Below, piece by piece: positions 21,477 to 32,152 of a stretch of DNA of 64,000 bases; the first letter of the stretch is position 1, and the number at the start of each line of letters is the position of its first letter. The position numbers and the translations under genes are program-made. Source of the stretch: Fomes fomentarius (taxonomy: Eukaryota > Basidiomycota > Agaricomycetes > Polyporales > Polyporaceae); assembly GCA_022606135.1 (NCBI GenBank), contig JABYQN010000007.1:1612001-1676000 (forward strand), read 5' to 3'. The notes under the pieces were generated by a model, which ran no database searches, was not told where the DNA came from, and saw nothing but the letters and a program-made list of their open reading frames with translations.

Positions 21477-23865
21477 TCAGACAGGGAACCGCAGACTCAA
21501 CGCAAAAGCAGCCTTGGTGCCATCCGCACGCTCAACATCCGCAAGGATTCCGAGCGGCGTTTCACCATCCTTGAACTCCAGAGTCGAGCGTGTGACGGTA
21601 TTATATCTGGGCCACTGCACGCCATCTTCTGCGTTTGGGTTGAGGTCGTGGACAAAGCGGATGAAGTAGTCCGTCATGTCGCCTGGACCGAAGGCGTTCA
21701 ACAAGTCGGTGCCGTGGGCCTATGATTACCGGTGAGCATGTCATGGCCGAAAGCTCAGTCACGCTCGCACTCACCGCCCCAACTCCAGGGAAGGCGTCCC
21801 GGCTGCTCACTGTCGCACAGATCACCGTCAGTCGACTCGATTTTCTGAAAGAGCAAGAGCCACGAGCCGCTGCTTACGGAAGTTGTACGTCGGCTGCCTC
21901 CAAGAGTACCTGTCCAAGAGCGCTCGGCGGTTCGCATTGAAGAACCAGTCCGCCTGCAGCGCAGCGATCCGTTTGAACTGTGGAGTAAACGCATACGCGC
22001 TGCCGGTATCGAAAGGCGAGCCCGCTGCCGGATCGGAAGAATAGGCTTCAAGAACTGGCTGGATATCAGCGCGGGAGGCGCCGGGGAAAATGAAGTGCGA
22101 GGAGACAAAGTCCGCAAAATCGTCGTCGGTGCTGAGGGGATCGTCAGTAAAAGGGGACATAGCGAACGAGGACGGCATAAGAGACAGACGTGACGTTCAG
22201 ATGGCCAGCCGCGGCGACCGTGCCATCGTCCTTGGTAACGCCTTGAGGGATGGTGTCAGGAAGATCAAGAGTTTCGGCAGTTATAGGGTAGGCGCACCGA
22301 TTATGAAGGGTATTTTTGCGAGCTTGCCTTGGAGCGCGAGTTTTTTAGAGGGTGCCTTGAGGAACACTCCGTCCGCACGAGGTAGGAAGGGAGAGGTCAA
22401 ACTCTAAAAATGACATAGTCAAGCTGCAGAAGAGGAAAATCCAATGAAATCTGGAATCACTCACATCAGCGACACTGGGGCCCGGCGGTGCCAGGTCCGC
22501 GGCTTCACGGAGGCTCTCCGCAGACACCGTGCGCAAGCATGCAAGGGTATCCGCAGCTCCGGAGCACCCGACGTGATCAACGGCGAAGTCGTAGACCCAC
22601 TGGGTATCGGTAATGTCTCTGGTCGGAGCCAGGCTTCCTGAGCTCATGATTCCGGCACGGAAGAGGCCCTCCGTATCACCATCGTTGGTTAGCATCTGCG
22701 ACGCAACCGAGATAGAACCCGCGCTCTGTCCCCAGCTAGATATATTATACATATGATGTTAATGCAAGCCCGCGATCCTCGAAAGCATGAAACGGAACCT
22801 CACATTGTAACTTTGTCAGGGTCCCCTCCAAAGGCTGAGATGAACTTGTTGACCCAGCGCAGTGCAGTACGTTCTAATAGTAAGATGGTCGATTCAGCAA
22901 CAGTGATTCGAGAGTCAAGACCTGTCCGACGTACGATCGTGAAGACCCAGGTTACCTAGACCTGCTTCTTTGATTTCCTTCCCACCTAGGAATCCGAAAA
23001 CGTCCAGTCTATGGCAGTGACAATCATGAGTGGCACGTTTCCAAATACAGATAGCGAGTCTCGTCGGACTGACCGATAGTTCATGGCAGCAAAGATAATA
23101 GGCTGGCCAATTTCGACCGACCTCTCCACAATAGCAGAGCCGTTATAGACATCACTGCAATATCAAAATCAGTCGGTGGTGTTTCGTTGAGCGCCCTTAC
23201 ACGGACTTACAAGGCATTCGATCCCTGCGTGAACCCGCCACCGTATATCCACTTGGGACAGCGTCAATTCTGTACTCGATGCAAGTCCAGTATGAGGGGT
23301 GAACTCACCACTAGTATAGGAAGCTTGGCATCCGCCGAAATATTCGCGGGACGGATGACATTGATGGACAAGCCTGTAGCACGGGTATCTGAGTTGCAAT
23401 GTCCACACAAGAGCCCGTCGACACTTACAGTCCTCACTTTGAGGCACGTCCGAACCCCCTCCAATACGAGTGGCAAAGGCGATGATGTCCTGGAAGAGCT
23501 CTGGGGACTCAGTTGGAATACTGGGACCCGCTTGAGCCAGGCATTGGTTCCCATATGCAGTGGCATTGAGGGTGCCATTATAGCTAGTCAGTAGTTGAGG
23601 GAGGCGGAGGCGGAGATCCCCGACACTGCGCACGAGAGTAGAGTGTCAGCCATTAGCTTCACTTATACGATGGTGGTTCGGAGACGTACGGAGGCTGGGC
23701 AAATGGAATTCCGAGGAACCTCTCGAGAGTGGAACCCTGCCTGATGCCGAGCACCGTGGCTGAATCAAGCTGGACGACTGGGCCATCCTGGACCGGAATT
23801 GCCCCGGTCCACAGTGAGTGAACCAGAGTCGCTAAGATGACTCGGAGGGCTCGATGGTACACCAT
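21477..23865 (-). CDS. Type-B carboxylesterase / lipase (secreted)
   Basis: Alpha/beta hydrolase of the carboxylesterase type-B family (fungal sterol-esterase/lipase group). The chosen start at 23865 gives MVYHRALRVILATLVHSLWT, a plausible signal peptide. An upstream in-frame ATG at 23952 would add 29 residues. Motifs in order: RFLGIPFAQPP, CLSINVIRP, WIYGGGFTQGS (oxyanion hole), FAAMNYR, WGQSAGSISV (nucleophile Ser), then GVTKDDGTV where most relatives have DEGT (acid residue), TPQFKRIAALQADWFF, and AHGTDLLNAF (catalytic His). The end is ALSLRFPV at about 21480. Roughly ten short introns. The Asp for Glu change at the acid position is conservative and known in some esterases, so activity is still likely. 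Substrate unknown. Confidence 0.85.
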
Positions 23866-25043
23866 CGTAGGCGTAGGGAGTTTCAAGGCGAAGAGGTTGG
23901 GGTGTCCGCCTAACAATCGATCCGGATCCATATATATACTATGAGTAACCACAATTCGAGGTCGGTAGGATGCTTACATCTTGACTTGTTGCTCGCTTCG
24001 TACGGCACATCGTCCAGACTGTCCTATAGGCCATCAATATTATATGATGAAATGCTGGTGACTGTATATTTGGCGTTGCCAAGATTATACTTCCATGGTG
24101 TTTGGAAGTGCAAAACTCACTGGCAGAGTCCTACATTGTTAACGCAACACGGCGTCGCTGATGTATATACTGTTGAAAAATTCCACATGCAAGATAGACG
24201 AGGTAAGTATATGTTGTGGACTATGGTGTATCTCAAGAAGCCCGTATGGCGGCCAATGAAGCTTTGAAGTTTTGCCGCACGGTGGACTCGGCATGTGAGG
24301 AAAGTCAACGGCTTAGTGATCAATTTCAGGGTACCCTGCCAGTCGAGGCTTACTGGAACTCATCAAATATCAGGGTACCCTTCCAGTCGAGCGCTCTCTG
24401 AACGTCATGATCCGTGTGCAGTGCGAATGCCGATGTATCCCCGTGCCTGCGAACGCACTGTAGACTTGACTCTCTCTCTTATACTCTCTCTCTCGCGCAC
24501 ACTGGCACCAGAACCAATCCATGTCCCTCGACATACACACTCCGCACAACTTCCTGTCATTTTTTGCATCCTTCGGGACCAAGCTTGATCACGTCCTTGG
24601 AGCGACTTTCCCTGTCCTACGAGAAGTTCAGGTGACAATGCATCCCGGACCGTCCTTAAACTACGCCCAGAAGTCCTATACGCAAGGTGTAGGTATTCAA
24701 AGCGGACCCAAGGCTCAGTTGACCGCCCAACATCACTCTTTCTATCAAGTACACATCTATATCAGAATCAAGCTCACCTCTAGCACGCATATATGAGAGA
24801 AATACATACAAATGACACTGAACAATCATCCACTGAGGCCTACAGGTGAGAGACACGACCTCACAACCTCTCCACCTTTAAGGTATGACTTACGCCGAAA
24901 TAGGTACCAGTGACCACAATGTTCAGAAGCAATAGTCAGCGCGAACGGACTTTGTGTCACAGAAGCCGCTGAACATGAGATTGCAAATATCGATGTGTTT
25001 GCGTTAGGAAAACATCTAGTATACACTAGAGCCCACTACACGA
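23866..25043. other. Intergenic region with a short palindrome-bearing direct repeat
   Basis: About 1.2 kb between two minus-strand esterase genes. It contains the upstream region of the carboxylesterase, a direct repeat described separately at 24324-24391, and a CT-rich tract near 24468-24500. No coding exon is supported. Confidence 0.45.
24324..24391. repeat. Two-copy direct repeat, about 24 bp, containing a palindrome
   Basis: Copies at 24324-24347 and 24368-24391 differ at only a few bases. The first contains the perfect 12-bp palindrome cagggtaccctg (24327-24338). The second carries cagggtaccctt. Both are followed by ccagtcgag. Centre spacing is 44 bp. This could be a dimeric protein binding site or the edge of a small rearrangement. 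Confidence 0.6.
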
Positions 25044-25902
25044 TCAGTGGCAGGTTCCCGGGATGCTGCTCGTCGAGTTCTTGACGTGCGGCGCGAGATT
25101 GTTGTTGGCGCACAGCACGCTCTTGACGAACGCAGCCGCGACGACGTCGGCGCCGGTAGGGCTCGTGTGAGTATGGTCGTTGGGGAAGTACGAGTCTACC
25201 GTGGTCAGGCCCAGCGTCTGGAACCGATCCGCGACGTACTGGCCGTGGTCAACGTAGTTCGCACCAATCGCCTTCGCGGCCGTCTGCGCGTAGCCGACGA
25301 AGCGCGAGGGCGAGTAGCTGAACGAGCCGCCCTCCCAGGGGTTGTTCGGGGTCTGGCTGCTGATGATGACGTTCCCGCCCTTGGCCTGGATCGCCTTGCC
25401 CGCCTGCACCTCGTAGAAGACGAAGGTGTAGACCTTCTCGCCCGTCGTCGGGCTCGTGCACACCTCCGTGCCCGTGCCGGGGCAGTCCGTGCGGCCGTTG
25501 TCGGTCGTGCTCAGCGAGCCGCCGTCGTTGTGGCCGAACTCGATGACGACGAAGTCGCCGGGCTGGACGGCGTCGATGATCGACTGGAAGCGACCCTCGT
25601 TCGTGAACGAACGCGCGGAGCGTCCGCCGATCGCGTTGTTCACGACCTCAATGTCGAGCGACGCTCCCAAGTACTGGCCCCAACCTGGCGGTTTGGTTCG
25701 GGTGTGAGCGAACGCACGCACTTCGCAAAGTGTTCGGGGACTCACCATCAGTACCGGTGCCCGCGCCTCCCCCATTCCTAGCCATGGTCGAGTCGCCGGC
25801 AAGGTAGACCTTGGGCGTCGCCCGCTTCTCGAGTTGCTCGGCGGGCAAGGCGTTGACAGACGCGACAAGCGCGGGCAACAATGCGAGCAAGGAGAACTTC
25901 AT
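25044..25902 (-). CDS. Rhamnogalacturonan acetylesterase (CE12)
   Basis: Secreted SGNH esterase that deacetylates the rhamnogalacturonan I backbone of pectin. Two exons, 25746-25902 and 25044-25684, flank a 61-bp intron and encode 265 residues. The start at 25902 gives the signal peptide MKFSLLALLPALVASVNAL, followed by a Lys-Arg (EKR) site. Catalytic blocks: VYLAGDSTMARN (nucleophile Ser), NNAIGGRSARSF (Gly), VVIEFGHNDGGSL (Asn) and NDHTHTSPTGADVV (Asp/His). The stop lies at 25044-25046. Length and spacing match CE12 enzymes. GC content is high, as in other secreted genes here. It sits directly downstream (same strand) of Zn2Cys6 regulator 1, with about 1.07 kb between them. Confidence 0.93.
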
Positions 25903-26970
25903 GGTGGATGGGATGGACGCGCAAGTGTACCGGGGTTTTGCACAATGCGCTAGAGTTGGGAGACTTCGCCTCTTTCCCTTGTCGTTCGGACGAGCACGAT
26001 ATTATATCCCCAGGATGAGGTACGCGGCGGCGCGGTCATATGTATGTCGGCCCGCAAGTCAAGGACCCTGGCGGACCGCTATAGCTTAAATGGCGACGGA
26101 TTCCTGCTGATCACCGAGTGCTCCTCATGGTTGGGAGGTGAGCGCAGGGACGAGAAGGTCGCGTAGAAGCCAGAGCGCGGAAAGTCGTCGTCGTCGGGTC
26201 GCCTGACCTTCGGGCACCAGCGCGAGCTTGTTCCGGTGTTGCCCCGCGCTTAACTGGAAGCTGCAGAGGTTCCACGCGTCCTTGCCATGTTGATCGTCAA
26301 CTGACAAAAGAAACCTAGTCACGATGGCATGGAAGCTTATTTCTTGGCTCGTCAACCATCCGCTTGTCTTACCGCCGGACCCGGAAGGCGGAAATATTGA
26401 TCAAAGGAACTTCAACTCACGACTCCGGAAGCTGAGCAACGTCCGGACAATCCTATTCAAAGAAGTTGTGTGCGCCATCTGAGCTAGGCCCAAAGATGGG
26501 CGAGGGCCCAGCTATTTAGGCTCACATTACAGCCGTCAATGACGTGTCGGGCGTATAGATATATACACTGTACATAAATATCCAAGTCAGCGGATTCGAC
26601 GCTTAATATATTTCAGACCGCTCCAAACATGCATGTGTAACAGCACCTACCACGCAATGGTGCTAGTCTCTACGAAGCCGGGGACGACGAACTCGTCGAG
26701 ACCGTATAATGGTCACGCAGCGCACTCGCCGCACATGCACAACGTGCTTGAAACCAAAGTAAACAGTGACATTGAGTCTAGCATAGAGCAGATGTGCCTA
26801 CACACAGCACATCCGATGAGACATCCATAACGTACAATATTACCTCACATTACATGAATAGAACATACTCTCGTGCTCGCCGGTCACCTGGCACGTCCCT
26901 TGATCAAGACGCAGGGTGGGAAACAGGAAGTGTCACGCTCGGAGGTTCGACGCCAGCACGAAGGCAAGCG
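25903..26970. other. Intergenic region upstream of the CE12 gene
   Basis: About 1.07 kb that must include the CE12 promoter (proximal 25903-26100) and the 3' flank of Zn2Cys6 regulator 1. Short frames show no domain. No gene called. Confidence 0.45.
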
Positions 26971-29891
26971 TTAGTCAACTCGTAGCGGAGAGGCTGATAG
27001 CTGTCCCGTTGATCTATTTATGCAACAAATGCGTCAGACGAGCTCATGGGCGAGTGCATGGATCTCACACTCACCTGGGCAAGGCCAGATCCGCATGAGG
27101 TACTCGATTGGCTTGATGAAGGTCTTCGCAGCATCTAGGGCGATGAGGAGTGTGGGGTCGGATTTGAGGAGGACCAGAGCGCTGAATGGGGTGGGACCGC
27201 AATGAGTTGAAGGAAAAGACTGGTGGAAGTGTCTGACTCACCGAACGATGTGACCGATGAACCAGTAGACTAGGAGCGGCCGTTTCTTCATCTCGCCGTC
27301 TGGTTCTTGCAAGTTCTCATATACTCGATCGCTGATCCGCATCTGTTTGTGCACTGTAGACGACCCAGTCAGAGGTATAAGGCATAGGTGCATGGGACGC
27401 TAACATACACCACAATTCTGCCTTTTCCCGGTAAAAGTACATGATCCCGTTGCTACAATTATCATCAGTCGGGTGAAGTAATTGAAGGGAAGAGTTGCAC
27501 ACGCACCTCGTAACTTCGGGAGCGAACAGCCTGAACTCGTACGAAACGCACATCCTTATACTGTGACGACATTCCTTCCGGTCAAATATGTTACATCCCG
27601 CAGGAAAGAACAACCGCCCACCTGAACAGATACTCCCATGCTTGGAACAGACTGTCGTTCTCAACATCACAAGTATGTTGATTTAGCGCAGCCTCGATTG
27701 CATCCGCCTCAAGCCACGCGTTCATCGCAAACTGCACTCTCTCCTCGTAGTTGAGGTGAGTTCTGCTCCGGTTGCGCACGCTCGTGTGCCAGAGGATCAT
27801 CGCACGGAAACATAAGTTCCACACGTTGTTGTTGTTCAGTCGGGCAGGTGGAAAGCCTGCATGCAACATAGCCTCTCCAGGGAAGAACAACGCGTACTAG
27901 AGTGCGACAGTGACATTGTCAGCCGTTTTCTTCGCATAGGCAGATGAAAGAGCGCAAACATTCTCATAGTCCTTGATGAATAGATCCCCAGGATCGACCT
28001 GGGTGTCGGCGGCGAGGCAGCTGTTATAAGCTGCAGTGAGCATCACGCTCGACCACACCAGTCGGCGACATTCCTCCTTCCTGAATTCCCCTTCAGAGAT
28101 CGTCTGTGGCCACAGCGTTGTTGACTCCCAGGATGGTGCAATCTCCGACACGGCTGGCCACTGCCGCTTGAGCGTATACTGGTCACAGTCGCAAGTCGAC
28201 CTCGTATCGCCCGATAACCCTGGTATTGGTACAGTGTTCATGCAGTTCATGACATGCATTGCGTTCGGAGGGGCTGTAAGAGAGAATCCTGCCATGTTGC
28301 TAACGTACGTTCCGAATATCGCGTAACGCGAGTCCGGGCGGTCGGCGTCGAGGGTGGTGAGGGCGAGGAGGCGAATAAGGGAATCGAGGAGAAGTATCGC
28401 AGACCATAATCGACACTGCTTGTGTTCGGGATGCCCTTGCATCTCGAAGTAGACGATGAACTACATGACGAGGGTGCGTTGAATAGAAGAACAGTGATTG
28501 ATTTGTCATGGTAGTTGTTGCTTACCCACGCCGCCTGAACCAGACCAGGATCAACCCAATTCGAGTTGAGACTCGCTTGAAGAGCAGAATACGCATGGTC
28601 GATCAGCTTCACCGCCTTCTTCCGGGTTCGAGCGCCGTCATTCAGTTCGGGACCTTGGACGAACGCTCCAAACGCAAGCATGCTGAGCAGCAGACTAGGC
28701 TGGACTGCGCTCCGGCGGGATGGGAGCAGCAGCGACTCGAAGAACCTAGGAAGGTGGATGAAACTCGCCCAATGGAGGGACGCACGCAGTGTCGCGCGGA
28801 GATCCGTAAATACGCGTTGGGTCAACGCTGGACGATTATTCGCGCCCAACACGACCGATCGGACATCCCAGCCTGTGTCTTCGCTGGCATAGAGCATGAG
28901 CACGGCGTCCCACCACGTCTCCCGCGCGAACTCCATATTGGGCTGGGCGACCAGATGAGCAATATCCTCGTCCTTGTCCCTATCATCATGCTGGGTTGTG
29001 TTCGTGACAGTGATCGGAGGCGGTGGCAACTCGTATGACACTACGGCATCGGGGTCGAAGGTAGCGGGGTCGAACCCATGCAGGATGTCCTATATGACCG
29101 TTCGCCGTCAGCGCCCCTGTATCTCCGATCATAAACCCATAGCACATACTTCGAAACCGACTGGCAGTGGCTTAACATGCCGCATATGTGGATTTTGGTC
29201 AGGTCCACGGTCAGCGTCTGTTGGATAGCCAGACCCGACAGGCTGAGAGTCTCGCTGCGGATCCTGGCCAGGACGGGGACGTATGCGTGCACCGGGAACT
29301 CTGTCCTGGCCCCTTCGCCTTGGCGCGGCATCGTAATCGCATCGCTCGGTGCCAGGGTCGCGGCGACGACAGTTGAAGCACACCGGCTTCGCTCCATCGC
29401 AGCGTATCTTACGATTCCGACTGAAAGCGACGGATGAAATCAGTGTCTGGGTCTGCATATTCAAGCGGGTATGTAAAGGATATAACTGACCATTGGTGAC
29501 AGGCTACGTAGACACGGGCGCGCGATTTGCCCCTTACTGTCGGGGGCTGGCTGGGATCTAGAGCTATCCGCGACTTCTTGGCGTTACGGACTCTGGTCGG
29601 GGAATGTGACCGAGAGGAGGAGGAGGAATGGCCCTCGTCGTCCGAGGGAGTCGAAGGCTGGTTGGAGGATGCAGGGGTGTGTGATTGGCCTGAAAACTGG
29701 CTCGTAGATTGAGCGGGAGATTGGGACATTGATAGTGACTCCGAAAGCGACTGAGGACTGGTGCTAGCCCCTGAGGTATTCTGGAGCTCAGCAATAGTGT
29801 CAAGCCAAGTCATTGGGTCGTATGTGTCGAAGCTTGATTCTTCGAACAGACCGAGGTCGGGCTCGTGAAGAAAGAGGTCTTGGGGGTCCAT
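26971..29891 (-). CDS. Zn2Cys6 transcription factor 1 with fungal-specific regulatory domain
   Basis: Nuclear regulator of the Gal4-type binuclear zinc class. The start at 29891 gives an acidic, possibly activating N-terminus (MDPQDLFLHEPDLGLFEE, then YDPMTWLDTIAEL) and a Ser-rich stretch. The basic linker SRIALDPSQPPTVRGKSRAR leads into the zinc cluster CHQCRNRKIRCDGAKPVC then FNCRRRDPG and CDYD. Its second cysteine codon is split by an intron at 29421-29490. A regulatory domain follows: FARETWWDAVLMLYAS, ASFIHLPRFFESLL, AYSALQASLNSNWVDPGLVQ, EGEFRKEECRRLVWSSVM and FAMNAWLEADAIEAALNQHT. The C-terminal exons are small and the stop is placed provisionally at 26971-26973. A second gene at 57.9 kb is a clear paralogue. 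Target genes are unknown. The nearest downstream gene is CE12. Confidence 0.85.
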
Positions 29892-30342
29892 CTGGGCGAG
29901 GTGAGTTTTCCCTCCGAGCTGGAGGGACGAATTTCAAGTTCTACGAGAAGGTGCCTTAGGCCCTGCTTGAGCCGAGAGCGATAGTCTAGACACAGGATCA
30001 CGGAACCGCAGCTATACAGTATCGACAACTGCGCGCACAGGTCAGTAGCATCAAAAGTTTCAAAAGTGGCGGTTTGTTCCAAAGACCGGTTATGCAACGG
30101 TGACTGTGGATTGGATCAGCTGAGGCTGTGCTCACTTAGCCGCCCTTTGACGACGAACGCCACAAGCAGGCTGAGGTCAGTAGTCCATCCAACGGTGATT
30201 ATATTGCAACGATAGTGTAGTATTACATGCTTGAGCGAGGTGCGATACACATTGTAAGCGACGCGTTGTAACCCAAAGGAGAACGTCCAACGTCCCGAGA
30301 TGTCTAAGATCACTGCCAACCCCACTCCTGGTTCCCTCATTG
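29892..30342. promoter_or_regulatory. Upstream region of Zn2Cys6 regulator 1
   Basis: About 450 bp between two minus-strand genes: 5' flank of the regulator and 3' flank of the Iwr1 gene. No specific element was identified. Confidence 0.4.
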
Positions 30343-31787
30343 TCAGAAGTCGTCGGACATCACGTCTCTATATGCGCCCACCCCACGCTCATACATGGGT
30401 TCAGCGTCCGAAGCCTCGTGGAATTCGTCTGTCAATCCAAGTCGTGACGTCAGCGAGCGCTCTCGCACTCCCATTCGACTTTGCCAACTCACCACCGCTC
30501 AGATCCTCTTCTGCATCTCGATCCGACTCTTCCTCATCAGGGTAGTCGTTCGCGTACCAGTCCTCCGCTACGAACACGAGTCAGCGATCGTCTTTGCCGT
30601 TTGTATGAATCGAATGCAGCGTACCATTCGAATCCTCATCATCCTCGTCGTCGTACTCGTCGTCGGAGTCTATGTCAGGATCTAGCAAAAGTTCATTGGG
30701 AACGTTTGTGCTGTCGCGTACAAATAGTCAGCTTCATCCAGCCCAATGCACAGAGTAACCGAAGACACATACAGCGTGGCAATGTTTGAGTTTGATCCAG
30801 GCTGGTACAGTTCCTGGAACGTCGTCGGGCGGTGGTAAAACACATCGTAGACATAGTCTTGCTCCATGTCCTCGTCATCCTTTCCGCCCTTTACTGGTGG
30901 CGGTGGCAGCTCGCTCACTACAGCATGGTAGGTGTATCAACACATGTAGAAACAGCTATCTACAAAGGGACGAACCGTTGAGATAGTCTTTCAGTAATGG
31001 CAGGAACTTCTCGATCTCTGCATCAGTCTCCGTAGGCGCAGCACCCGGCTTGGCTCCCGCAACAGAAGGAACGGCTTCGTACATCTTGAACTGCGCCGCA
31101 CGCTTCATCGCCTCGTAGTCCTTCGACGACCATACTTTCGGCCTGCGTCGTGTGAATACAAAGAACGGGGATACGCTGAAATGGGACGTACGGAGCAGTC
31201 GCATGCCGTCTTCGCGCATACGGGTCCTCCTCTTCCTGCTGCACAATCGTGTACGTCCGACTGGGAGCCTGGTATTTTGTCCGCTTGGGCGAAAGCGGGG
31301 GAGCAGAATGGGCTTTCGCGGGATACGTATCCACACCTTGTGCTGGTGCTTGTGGCGGGACGCCCTGGCTGGCAGCGACGAGTGCGCTCATGTCTTCCCG
31401 CTTCCTCTGCGACGAGTCGCGCGCAAGGCCGGCAAGCCGTTTCTTCAAATCAAGCATGTTGTAAGTCCGAGGAGTGTGGCAGCAAACGGTATGTCTCGCA
31501 CCTGAAGCGCTCTCTTCTGCTGCTCATCATTCCACGCCGCCTCCTCTACCGTCCCTGCGTACTTGAACACGTTGAGCCCTCCTCTAGACCGTTTCTTACT
31601 TGGCGCGGCATCCACAACTTTGATGCAAATACATGATGTGGTCAGGATCCGCAGAGTGGTGGTTTCAGAGCGGTCATGACGACTTACCAAGCGCGTCCAG
31701 AGGTTCCTCATTGCGTTTGCGCTTGATACGCACAATCGCATAAGGTTGTTGTTGCTGCTGTAGTGCTTCCGGTGGATCAACGTCCAT
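30343..31787 (-). CDS. IWR1: Iwr1-type RNA polymerase II nuclear import protein
   Basis: Member of the Iwr1/SLC7A6OS family. The yeast protein binds assembled RNA polymerase II and directs its nuclear import. The start at 31787 gives MDVDPPEALQQQQQPYAIVR, then IKRKRNEEPLDAL, the family N-terminal motif. Further exons give KKRSRGGLNVFKYAGTVEEA, FLPLLKDYLN and the Iwr1 signature EQDYVYDVFYHRP. The highly acidic stretch LDPDIDSDDEYDDEDDEDSN is followed by AEDWYANDYPDEEESD. The C-terminus reads EFHEASDAEPMY, ending MSDDF with TGA at 30345-30343. About seven introns. The combination of YVYDxxY, the Asp/Glu run and NDYPDEE is diagnostic. Confidence 0.9.
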
Positions 31788-32152
31788 GGTTGAGCGGGGG
31801 TAGATGGCGGTGGTAAACCAGTGAGGTCAGCGAAACGAACTTCTTGAGCCACGAACCACGTGGATATCATGTGATCGCATTGGCCACATGGGCGCTTCGA
31901 CCCATGTTGCAACTTCTACTTACTTATTTGACGTAACATAATTAGAGGCTGCTGGAGGTTTGTAGAGTAGGTCTAAAGCACAGAGAGAGTCATCAGAGCC
32001 AGGACTCCAGCATTTCTTACACTACATTCTGACTGGTACGTTGCAAGTAAGTACGTCTCGTTATAACCGTGAACAGGCATCCTTGAAAGTTCCGGGCGCG
32101 TGGCATCCGACTCGGAGGGACAATTCTTCATGCCTCCTCCTTCGTGATCGAG
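31788..32152. other. Intergenic region upstream of IWR1
   Basis: About 365 bp of IWR1 promoter and 3' flank of the phosphatase-like gene. Nothing distinctive seen. Confidence 0.45.

Noticed and set aside
29055..29080. ggggtcgaaccc, resembling a tRNA T-arm
   Set aside because: There is no matching D-arm, anticodon stem or acceptor stem around it, and it falls in the coding part of regulator 1.
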